Positions 18,557 through 25,639 of a DNA stretch of 64,000 nt are shown here, piece by piece (position 1 is the first letter of the stretch; the number at the start of each line of letters is the position of its first letter). The DNA comes from an uncultured Collinsella sp. (GTDB lineage Bacteria > Actinomycetota > Coriobacteriia > Coriobacteriales > Coriobacteriaceae): positions 434,001 to 498,000 of the forward strand of contig CAKUNE010000001.1 in assembly GCA_934668345.1 (NCBI GenBank), written 5' to 3'. The position numbers and the translations under genes were made by a program. The notes beneath the pieces are model-generated. The model saw nothing but the letters and a program-made list of their open reading frames with translations, had not been told where the DNA came from and searched no databases.

Positions 18557-19009
18557 ATGGACAATTTCTCCGTGCGCAGCGAGCGCAATTTCCACAACCT
18601 GACAGCCAAGCCAAAACGAATGCATCTTCTAGACGAGCCGAGCGGCTACACCTCGGCTTTGGTGAAGAACGGCCTCTCCCACCAGATGCGCTTTACCATA
18701 CAGAAGCTCGAGGAAGAGCTCTGTGCTGCTGGCAACCTACATGTTCTGCAGATCAAGCTGCTCGGAGACGACTCGCGCGAACCATCCAACTGGAAGCTCT
18801 TCGCCGACGGCGCATGCATCGCGAACGGTTCAGGAGAATTTGCCCGTGAATGCTTCTGCGAGGGAGCCGAGGTGTTCCTGGACCTGTGCCGCGACGCCGT
18901 CGACGCGGCCGAGCTGTGCCAGTGGAGCCAAAGGGAGTACGGGCTGCTGAGTGCAGCGCGCGGGATTGCGGAGGTGCAGGTAGGCGGACCGAGCCACTCG
19001 TCATACTGA
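18557..19009 (+). CDS. hypothetical protein
   Basis: A 150-residue protein that I do not recognise. The ATG at 18557 is preceded by a good ribosome-binding site (GAAAGGAGTCCGT), which is the main support for a real gene; an upstream extension of the frame lacks one. The protein is soluble-looking, mixed alpha/beta, with several Cys residues (residues around 56 and 99-120) and no obvious signal peptide or membrane segment. It is isolated between a repeat region and the oppositely oriented exonuclease gene. Confidence 0.55.
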   Translation: MDNFSVRSERNFHNLTAKPKRMHLLDEPSGYTSALVKNGLSHQMRFTIQKLEEELCAAGNLHVLQIKLLGDDSREPSNWKLFADGACIANGSGEFARECFCEGAEVFLDLCRDAVDAAELCQWSQREYGLLSAARGIAEVQVGGPSHSSY

Positions 19010-19080
19010 TTGACGCTTCGATTCAAACAGCAGGGCGGAGTCGCGCTTACAGCCCCGCCATGCCAAACCGAATGGCGTTC

Positions 19081-19761
19081 TCAAAAGGCCTGCCTCCCCT
19101 CCGCCTTCGGCCTCAGCAGCAGATCGCCCAGCTCGGGGCACTTGCTGGAAAGGCGCGTCTGAGCTCGCTCGCCTATCCCCCACCGCTGACGGACTTCCTG
19201 GGCGCGCGGACTCACGTGATAGTCCCCCTCCATCATCTGCTTGAGCAGCTTAGCGGTTACGCGCGCATCGGCCAGGGCGCTGTGGGCGTGGCCCGTCGAC
19301 TCGTCGAACTCGATGCCAAACCACGTCGCCGCGTCACTCAAAGAAACACACCCGTGGCTGCCCACGTCCATAATCGAAGTGTAAAACGCCTGCAGGTCGG
19401 CCCAATCCGTAGGAAATGCGGCAAGATCGATGTGTTTTGCCTGGCACTCGGTCAAAAGCTGTCGACGATCCGCCCCGCTCCAACAGACCACCTGGGCGGA
19501 GTAGCGACCGATCCAATCGCCGAGCCTTTTGATCACCACATAGAGCGGATCGGCCATCGCAGTGTCCACGGCCGATATCCCCGCAAGCTCGCGGACGGGA
19601 AACGCAACGCCTTCGGTAAATTCTGTCTGCACAAACTGCGAGAAATCGCCCATAACGTTGCCGTGATAGTCGAGCTTGACGGCGCCGACCTCGATAATCT
19701 CATTGCGCAGTCCACGGCGCTGGCGCTGCTTTGGCACCGGCGCAAACTCAAAGTCCAGCAC
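19081..19761 (-). CDS. DEDDh 3'-5' exonuclease (DnaQ/KapD-like)
   Basis: Exonuclease of the DnaQ-like superfamily. The first motif is LDFEFAP at the very N-terminus (catalytic Asp and Glu), EIIEVGAVKLD follows, and the third motif is HAHSALADARVTAKLL with the DEDDh His and Asp. Length is 226 residues. The GTG used here is at the start of motif I, so the true start may be upstream: the frame is open for about 22 more codons but offers no ATG. It is convergent with the hypothetical gene on the other strand. Substrate unknown. Confidence 0.75.
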   Translation of the reverse strand: MLDFEFAPVPKQRQRRGLRNEIIEVGAVKLDYHGNVMGDFSQFVQTEFTEGVAFPVRELAGISAVDTAMADPLYVVIKRLGDWIGRYSAQVVCWSGADRRQLLTECQAKHIDLAAFPTDWADLQAFYTSIMDVGSHGCVSLSDAATWFGIEFDESTGHAHSALADARVTAKLLKQMMEGDYHVSPRAQEVRQRWGIGERAQTRLSSKCPELGDLLLRPKAEGRQAF

Positions 19762-19998
19762 AATCTGGCGCGCAAAGTTCGTCGTATCGATAGCCGAGAT
19801 ACACGGCGCCTTTTTCAGATGACACGGTTAGGGCCTTCCTCCGTTGCTTGCCGCTTGCTACATAGGCGGCTACATTGCCGTAAGGATAGGCGCCCGCGCG
19901 GACATGAAAGCGGGGCGCAATGCCATGCGCCGGTCGCACGCCATGCAGGCGGTCCCAAGAGAGTCGCCCGCTCTATTCAAATGCATGAAAAAGATTTA

Positions 19999-20033
19999 GG
20001 CCCGGTGACTTGAATCAGCGGTCATCCCGGGCC
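19999..20033. other. GC-rich hairpin GGCCCGG...CCGGGCC
   Basis: Arms GGCCCGG-GAC and GTC-CCGGGCC with small asymmetries enclose a short loop. It directly precedes the short hydrophobic frame and could be an attenuator or terminator. Confidence 0.45.
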
Positions 20034-20385
20034 CATCAGAGCTCGTAGAGCTCTTGGTTGCTTTGGTCTTGCTCTTCACGGCGCTTGTCGAACTTTCCGA
20101 GGCACTCAAGCAGCATTCGAAGCACAACAAGTCGCTGCCATTAAGGCACTGACCTCTTGACCAAGCAACGGCGCTGCCCAGCTCTTCACCACTTGGGCTG
20201 CCGTCAACTTTATTCTATCTGCGAGCATCTGGTTTACCAAATGGATTTTCGGTAAAGGAAGCACGGCACGCCCGCAAAACCACTACGCCCCAAGTGCCGC
20301 CATGGGGATCACCGCCACGCCGTCGTCACGTGTGTAGGCAATGCTTCCCTTTCCAACCACGACCGCTAAAAACGCCGGCGAGGCA

Positions 20386-20665
20386 TTCTGAGACGCGCTT
20401 TCCACTTGAAGCCATGTCGATTCTGGGACACAGTTTCCGCTTGAAGCCCATCCGGAAAGCACGTCCCATTCCGAGGCATGAGTCCGGGACGCAGTCTCCA
20501 CTTGAGCTCCTGACGGGAAAGCACGTCCCACTCTGAAGCTCGATTCCGGGATACAGCTTCCGCCAGAGACCTCAACCGGAAACGGTATCCCACTCTGGAG
20601 CCAGAATCCGGGACGCAGCTTCCGCTTGAGGGGCGATCCGGAAAGCGCGTCCCATTCCGAGCATC
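20386..20665. repeat. tandem array of ~62-base palindromic units
   Basis: Units beginning TCCGGGACGCAG or variants start at about 20422, 20483, 20545 and 20607, a 61-62 base period, with a partial unit before them. Each unit folds on itself: GGGACGC-AG-CTTCCG pairs with CGGAAAG-CGCGTCCC. Substitutions in one arm are sometimes matched in the other (GGGATAC with GGTATCCC in the third unit). A single related unit lies at 22201-22251, on the other side of the ATPase gene. Confidence 0.85.
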
Positions 20666-20683
20666 ACATCAGAGCGCGCTTGG

Positions 20684-22075
20684 TTATCTCCGCTCGCACA
20701 TCTCGGCAAACGAGATCAGCTTGACGTCTCCCCTGCTATCCGCGGCATCCCGACATCCCTGCGTAAAGCCGCTTTTTGAGAATAGTGCATAGCTTTTTCG
20801 TTGCCGTCTAAAGAGCTCGCTTCGGTGCACGAGCTTTTGCAGCACGTCTTCGCCCACCGGTTCATTGCGCCATTTGCACTCCGCAAACAGAGCAGTGCCC
20901 TCGCCATCGTCAACAATTAAGTCGATTTCTTCCTGCGTATGCGTGCGATTATCCGTCCCCCACCAGCGCCCGACGCTCGCCGGAACCACATCGAGCCGGC
21001 CTGCGCGCGCGAGTTCGTACACATATTGCCTGCATATAAGCTCAAAGACCGTACCCATGTAATCCGATACGTGCGACTCAATGCGTTTATACGCCATCTC
21101 GGCCATATCGTTTTGAATCAGCCCGATGTTCTGCGGAACAAACTTGTACCAGAACCTAAACATCTGATCGCTCAGCAGATACACGGCTCGCTTATTGCTC
21201 GTCTCGTTTAGGGGCAGCTCGCGCTCGACAATCCCAAGCGACGCCAGCTTATCCACATAGCTCTTTACATTGCTCGCAGGGATTCCCGTAGAGCTCGCAA
21301 TCTCCGAGATCCTCGAGCGCCCCTGAGCAATTGCTTGCACGATCGCATCATATTGCTCAGGATTGCGGCACTCTTGCAATAGCAGGTTACTCGGCTCCTC
21401 AAAGAGATAGCCCGTAGGAGTAAGAAAAAGACGTTTGATGTTATCCTTGAGCGGTGCGGCAGGATCGACTTTCTCGATATATGCAGGAATGCCGCCCGTC
21501 ATGCCATAGCAAACTGCAGCATCTTCGCGACTCATGCTCTGCCACAGGCCGAGGGTCGTCGTAAAATCGAGCGGCATGATCTTAAACTGGGCCGTACGCC
21601 TACCGTATAGCGGACTCTCGTAGCCCAACACCTGTTCCTCCATAAACGAAAGAGACGAGCCGCATAGGATCAGCATGAGCCTGGTCTCTTTGTACAAGTG
21701 GTCGATCTTGTCTTGCAGCAACGAGCTGATTTCGGGATTCGATTGGGCGAGATAGGGATACTCGTCAATCACGACAACCAAACGTTCCGTGCGAGCCATG
21801 GTGGCCAATGCATCGAACGCTTCGTCAAAACTACGAAACGACACGTCTGCGGCACCAACCGAGCCTGCAAGTATCGCCTGGCTAAAGCCGTGCAGGTTTG
21901 CTTCCGCATTGGTACGACGAGCTTGAAAGTAAATAGCCTTCTTGCCTTGGATGAACTCTGTGATAAGGCGCGTTTTACCCACACGACGGCGGCCGTAAAT
22001 CACAGGCATTTCAAAGGAGCCCGTGTCATACAGTCGATTGAGCTCGGACATTTCCGCTGTTCTTCCGATAAACAT
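20684..22075 (-). CDS. AAA-family ATPase of the DUF234 (archaeal-type ATPase) group
   Basis: A 463-residue P-loop ATPase of a family widespread in archaea and gut anaerobes whose function is not established. Walker A is YGRRRVGKTRL at about residue 30; Walker B is LVVVIDEYPYLAQ; a winged-helix region follows (SRISEIASSTGIPASNVKSYVDKL), then a C-terminal DUF234 nuclease-like domain (ELICRQYVYEL...EIDLIVDDG...FAECKWRNEPV, an ExK core). Start follows AAAGGAAGG. It is flanked by related palindromic repeats on both sides and preceded by a perfect 25-bp palindrome, which suggests an acquired unit. Confidence 0.82.
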   Translation of the reverse strand: MFIGRTAEMSELNRLYDTGSFEMPVIYGRRRVGKTRLITEFIQGKKAIYFQARRTNAEANLHGFSQAILAGSVGAADVSFRSFDEAFDALATMARTERLVVVIDEYPYLAQSNPEISSLLQDKIDHLYKETRLMLILCGSSLSFMEEQVLGYESPLYGRRTAQFKIMPLDFTTTLGLWQSMSREDAAVCYGMTGGIPAYIEKVDPAAPLKDNIKRLFLTPTGYLFEEPSNLLLQECRNPEQYDAIVQAIAQGRSRISEIASSTGIPASNVKSYVDKLASLGIVERELPLNETSNKRAVYLLSDQMFRFWYKFVPQNIGLIQNDMAEMAYKRIESHVSDYMGTVFELICRQYVYELARAGRLDVVPASVGRWWGTDNRTHTQEEIDLIVDDGEGTALFAECKWRNEPVGEDVLQKLVHRSELFRRQRKSYALFSKSGFTQGCRDAADSRGDVKLISFAEMCERR

Positions 22076-22090
22076 AGGGCCATCCTTCCT

Positions 22091-22146
22091 TTACGTTATA
22101 GCTAGCTATATTATACCTTCCTATAATATAGCTAGCTATAACGTAA
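22091..22146. promoter_or_regulatory. perfect 25-bp palindrome with symmetric -10-like boxes upstream of the ATPase gene
   Basis: Arms 22091-22115 and 22122-22146 are exactly complementary around a CCTTCC loop. Each arm contains the self-complementary TATAGCTAGCTATA and a TATAAT hexamer facing outwards. On the minus strand the loop reads GGAAGG, repeating the ATPase ribosome-binding site just downstream. It is 16 bases from the ATPase start. It may be promoter plus operator. Confidence 0.75.
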
Positions 22147-22200
22147 TTCGACGACCGACGCACACAAAAGGGGGCAGTACACCACCGCACGTGGACCGCT

Positions 22201-22251
22201 CCGGAAACTGCACCCCATTCTGAGCGCCAATTCCGGGATGCTGCCTCCGCT
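22201..22251. repeat. solitary relative of the 62-base palindromic unit
   Basis: CCGGAAACTGCACCCCATTC followed by TTCCGGGATGCTGCCTCCGC matches the order of elements across a unit junction of the array at 20386-20665. It lies upstream of the ATPase gene, so related repeats bracket that gene. Confidence 0.65.
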
Positions 22252-22252
22252 C

Positions 22253-22289
22253 CAAACAAAAGGCCCCGGCTCGCGATGGAGCCGGGGCC
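22253..22289 (-). terminator. rho-independent terminator after xdhD
   Basis: An 11-bp perfect stem (GGCCCCGGCTC / GAGCCGGGGCC) is followed on the minus strand by TTTTGTTT. It lies 70 bases beyond the xdhD stop and should end the permease-ssnA-ygfK-xdhD transcript. Confidence 0.85.
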
Positions 22290-22358
22290 AAAAGCGCAGC
22301 ATATGCAGTTGATGGTGAGCGCGAACAGCCCATCGGCAATGGCTGTCCGCGCCCTACC

Positions 22359-25136
22359 CTACCCGCGGTTGCGGGCGCGGCTGTACGGCGTATCCACCAT
22401 GGGCAGATCCGGACGCAGCTTGCCGTCAAACGCGCGGTAGGCGTTCTGTACGGCGGGCGCCGTGGGGATCGTTGCGATCTCTCCAATGCCCTTGCCGCCG
22501 TATGCCACGGGCAACAGCTCGTCCTTCTCCACGTAGATGGCGTGGATATCCGGAATCTCGGGCGCACGGAACAGCCCGAGCGTGCCGTACCTTGCCTGGG
22601 GCACGCAGTCCTTGAGCGGCCAATCCTCGGTAAGCGCATAGCCCATACCCATGAGCACGCCGCCTTCGATCTGGCCCTGGATGGAGATGGGGTTGACTAC
22701 CTTGCCCGAATCGTGCGCGGCATAGACCTCGCTCACGCGACCGTTGTCGTCCAGGATGACCACATGTGTGGCAAAGCCGTAGCAGATGTGGCTCTTGGGG
22801 TTGGGCACGTCGGCGCCCAGCTTGTCGGTCGGCTCCAAGTACACGTAGCTAAACTCGCAGCCCTCGAGCGCCTTGATGGCGGTCGCGGGGTCCTGAGGAT
22901 GTATGCCCTGGCCGGCGACGAGTTCCTGCGAGCGCAGCTGATAGGCGCGACCGTCGTCGTACTCGATCTTGACGCCGTCGCCATGGGCGGCAACCGGGGC
23001 GGCAGGCGCGGGCTTGCCGGCCTCGACACCAAACATGGCGTCGCGCAGCAAGAAGGCGGCGCCGCGAACGGCCTCGCCGGTCACGACCGTCTGACGCGAA
23101 CCAGACGTGGTGCCGGAGTCGGGCGCGTTTTCGGTCGAGCACTCGCCGTTGGCAATGCAGCTCAGCGGCAGACCGCAGGCCTCGGCAACGTCCTGCAAAA
23201 AGACCGTGTTGCAGCCCTGGCCGATATCGGACGTGGCGGCATAGACCACGGCACGACCATTCTCAACGCGAATCTTGCAGCGACCGGCATCGGGCAGGCC
23301 CACGCCCACGCCGGCGTTCTTCATAGCGCAGGCGATGCCGGCGTGGCCGGGATGCGCGTAATAGGCATCCTTGACCTCGAGCAGCGTCTCCTTCAGCGCC
23401 GTGGAGCAGTCGGCAATCTGGCCGTTGGGAAGCACCTCGCCCGGTTCGATCGCGTTCTTGTAGCGAATCTCCCACGGATCCAGGCCGACCTTCTCGGCCA
23501 GCAGGTCGATCAGGCTCTCGAGCGCAAACTCGGACTGACACACGCCAAAGCCGCGGAAGGCGCCGGCCGGCGGGTTGTTGGTGTAGTAGCCAAAGCCGCG
23601 AATGTCGGTGTTCTGGTACTTGTAGGGGCCGACGGCATGCGTGCAGGCGCGCTCGAGCACCGGGCCGCACAGCGACGCGTAGGCACCGGTGTCAAAGTTG
23701 ATCTCGCAGTCCAGGCCGGTAAAGTTGCCCTCGGCATCGCAACCCAGCGTAAAGGTGCCGTCCATGGCGTGGCGCTTGGGATGGAACGCGAGCGACTCGG
23801 CGCGGGTGAGCTTGCACTTCACAGGACGCTGGAGCTTATAGGCAGCAAGCGCGGCCAGGTGCTGGACGGACACGTCCTCCTTGCCGCCAAAGCCGCCGCC
23901 CACGAGCATGGTCTCGACGACCACGCGCTCGGGCTCGTTGTCCCAGCCAAACATGTGGGCACACTCTTTGCGCGTGTCGTAGGCGCCCTGGTCGGTCGAC
24001 TGCACCTTGACGCCGTTCTTATACGGGAAGGCCACGGCGCACTCGGGCTCCAAGAAGGCATGCTCGGTAAAGTGCGTGGTAAAGCGCTGCGTCACGGTAA
24101 ACGCGCTCTCGGCCAGCGCCTTGGCGGCATCACCGCGCGTCACGTGACGGCTCTGGCACACGTTGTCCTTAAGCTCCACGGTATTGCCAAAGGCAAAGAA
24201 GCTGTCATGCAGGCGCGGGGCGTCTTCGGCCCTGGCCTCGACAATATTGCGCACGGGTTCCAGTGGCTCGTAGTCGATCTTCACGAGCTTCTTGGCCTTC
24301 TCGAGCGTCGCTTCGTCCTCGGCAACCACCAGCACGATGGCATCGCCCACGCAGCGGGTGATATCGCCCTGGGCGATCATGACGTCCCAGTCCTGGATAA
24401 GGTGGCCGACCTGGTTGACCGGCACGTCCTCGGCGCGCAGGATGCCCACCACGCCGGGCAGGGCCTCGGCCTTGGAGGTATCAATGGAGAGCACGCGGGC
24501 GCGCGGATACTTGGAGCGCACGGCGCTGGCGTAGGTCAGACCCGGCTGATCGAGCTCGTCGATGTCGTCGGGATACTTGCCCTCGCCGAGCACCTTCTTG
24601 CGCACGTCGATACGGAAGGCGCGCTTGCCTACGCCGTAGTCGTCACCGCGCTCCAGGTCCTCGTCGATCTGCTTTTCGCCGCGGAGCACCGCAGCGGCCA
24701 GCGCAATGCCCTCGATAATCTTCTTGTAGCCGGTGCAGCGGCAGACGTTGCCGCGGATGGCGTACTTGATCTGCTCCTCGGTGGGCTCGGGGTCCTCGGC
24801 GATGAGCGCAGCACCCGCCATGACCATGCCGGGGATGCAAAAACCGCACTGCACGGCACCCACGGCGCCAAAGGCGTACACAAAGGCCTCGCGCACGTTC
24901 TGGGGCAGGCCCTCGACGGTCACGATGTTGCGACCGGCGGCAAGGGCGGTGGTCAGCACGCAGGCCTTGACGGCCGCACCGTCCACGTGGATGGTGCAGG
25001 TACCGCACGCGCCCTCGGAGCAGCCGTCCTTGGCGGAATGGATGTGCAGGTCGTCGCGCAGGTAGCGCAGCAGCGGCTTGTTTTGGGTCGTCGTGCGCTC
25101 GACGCCGTTAACGGTAAAAGTGAATTCCTGTGCCAT
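22359..25136 (-). CDS. xdhD: molybdenum hydroxylase XdhD (FAD-free xanthine dehydrogenase-like)
   Basis: Fused iron-sulfur and molybdopterin subunits of the xanthine dehydrogenase family, 925 residues. Residues about 1-160 hold two [2Fe-2S] domains (CSEGACGTC with a later Cys; CGFC and CRC). The rest is the aldehyde oxidase/xanthine dehydrogenase molybdenum domain: QGAYDTRKE, GGGFGGKED, AFRGFGVCQSE, GTTSGSRQT and a catalytic Glu in GGKGIGEIATIP. There is no FAD domain, so electrons probably pass to the ferredoxin and YgfK encoded just upstream. With yqeB/yqeC nearby, a selenium-dependent hydroxylase acting on a purine is likely. Confidence 0.9.
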   Translation of the reverse strand: MAQEFTFTVNGVERTTTQNKPLLRYLRDDLHIHSAKDGCSEGACGTCTIHVDGAAVKACVLTTALAAGRNIVTVEGLPQNVREAFVYAFGAVGAVQCGFCIPGMVMAGAALIAEDPEPTEEQIKYAIRGNVCRCTGYKKIIEGIALAAAVLRGEKQIDEDLERGDDYGVGKRAFRIDVRKKVLGEGKYPDDIDELDQPGLTYASAVRSKYPRARVLSIDTSKAEALPGVVGILRAEDVPVNQVGHLIQDWDVMIAQGDITRCVGDAIVLVVAEDEATLEKAKKLVKIDYEPLEPVRNIVEARAEDAPRLHDSFFAFGNTVELKDNVCQSRHVTRGDAAKALAESAFTVTQRFTTHFTEHAFLEPECAVAFPYKNGVKVQSTDQGAYDTRKECAHMFGWDNEPERVVVETMLVGGGFGGKEDVSVQHLAALAAYKLQRPVKCKLTRAESLAFHPKRHAMDGTFTLGCDAEGNFTGLDCEINFDTGAYASLCGPVLERACTHAVGPYKYQNTDIRGFGYYTNNPPAGAFRGFGVCQSEFALESLIDLLAEKVGLDPWEIRYKNAIEPGEVLPNGQIADCSTALKETLLEVKDAYYAHPGHAGIACAMKNAGVGVGLPDAGRCKIRVENGRAVVYAATSDIGQGCNTVFLQDVAEACGLPLSCIANGECSTENAPDSGTTSGSRQTVVTGEAVRGAAFLLRDAMFGVEAGKPAPAAPVAAHGDGVKIEYDDGRAYQLRSQELVAGQGIHPQDPATAIKALEGCEFSYVYLEPTDKLGADVPNPKSHICYGFATHVVILDDNGRVSEVYAAHDSGKVVNPISIQGQIEGGVLMGMGYALTEDWPLKDCVPQARYGTLGLFRAPEIPDIHAIYVEKDELLPVAYGGKGIGEIATIPTAPAVQNAYRAFDGKLRPDLPMVDTPYSRARNRG

Positions 25137-25148
25137 GGTGATTCCCTT

Positions 25149-25628
25149 CTACACGCCAGCGGCGATGCCGGTGCGGTCGTGAATGGCGCCATGCGGGCAG
25201 ACGACGGCGCACATGCCGCACGATAGGCAGTCCACGCCGTCGATATGGGCGCAGTTGTCCTCGATGCGGATAGCGTTGGCAGGGCACTTTTTGGCGCACA
25301 TACCGCAACCGATGCAGCTCGTGTCGCAGATCTTGCGCGCAATGGCGCCCTTGTCGGTGTTGTTGCAGCGCACCAGGATGTTCTGGTAGCCGGGAACGAA
25401 GGCAATCACGCGCTGTGGACACGCCATGCCGCACAGGCCACAGCCCGTGCACTTGGAGCGATCCACGCGGGCGATGCCATCGACCAGCGCAATGGCACCG
25501 TGGGGGCAGGCCGTGACACAGGCACCACAGCCAATGCAGCCTTCGCTGCAGCGGGCGTCGCCGCCTGCGGAGGCGCAACCGCTTCCGCAGGCAACGTAGG
25601 CCACGTTATGTTGAATGGATTTGGCCAT
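25149..25628 (-). CDS. polyferredoxin with four 4Fe-4S motifs
   Basis: Electron carrier of 159 residues. Four CxxCxxCxxxCP motifs are visible ([48 protein letters not shown]), as in RnfB/HydN-type polyferredoxins, plus extra Cys near the N-terminus ([14 protein letters not shown]). It lies between ygfK and xdhD with 11- and 12-base gaps, so it very likely carries electrons between them. No membrane segment. Confidence 0.9.
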   Translation of the reverse strand: MAKSIQHNVAYVACGSGCASAGGDARCSEGCIGCGACVTACPHGAIALVDGIARVDRSKCTGCGLCGMACPQRVIAFVPGYQNILVRCNNTDKGAIARKICDTSCIGCGMCAKKCPANAIRIEDNCAHIDGVDCLSCGMCAVVCPHGAIHDRTGIAAGV

Positions 25629-25639
25629 AAGAGACTCGC

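Larger units (their letters stand above)
19762..20683. other. 922-base region without a confident gene
   Basis: This stretch holds a GC-rich hairpin (19999-20033), a short hydrophobic reading frame without a standard start (20009-20152) and a tandem array of imperfectly palindromic 62-base units (about 20386-20665). Reading frames that cross the array are translations of the repeat and not convincing genes. No tRNA or other RNA gene was recognised. Confidence 0.7.

Noticed and set aside
20040..20200. Possible tRNA or small RNA in the region before the repeat array
   Set aside because: I could not fold a cloverleaf or find the conserved T-loop and acceptor pairing; no known RNA family was recognised.
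20283..20593. Two overlapping minus-strand frames across the 62-base array
   Set aside because: The proteins are just translations of the repeat (ASEWDVLS recurs) and have no ribosome-binding site; treated as non-coding.
22542..25226. Plus-strand frame of about 890 codons opposite xdhD
   Set aside because: It is a shadow of the xdhD codons, rich in Gly, His and Ala with no recognisable motif; xdhD itself is complete.
25149..25628. Polyferredoxin as a separate RnfB subunit of a membrane complex
   Set aside because: No other Rnf genes or membrane segments are nearby; position between ygfK and xdhD supports a soluble electron carrier.
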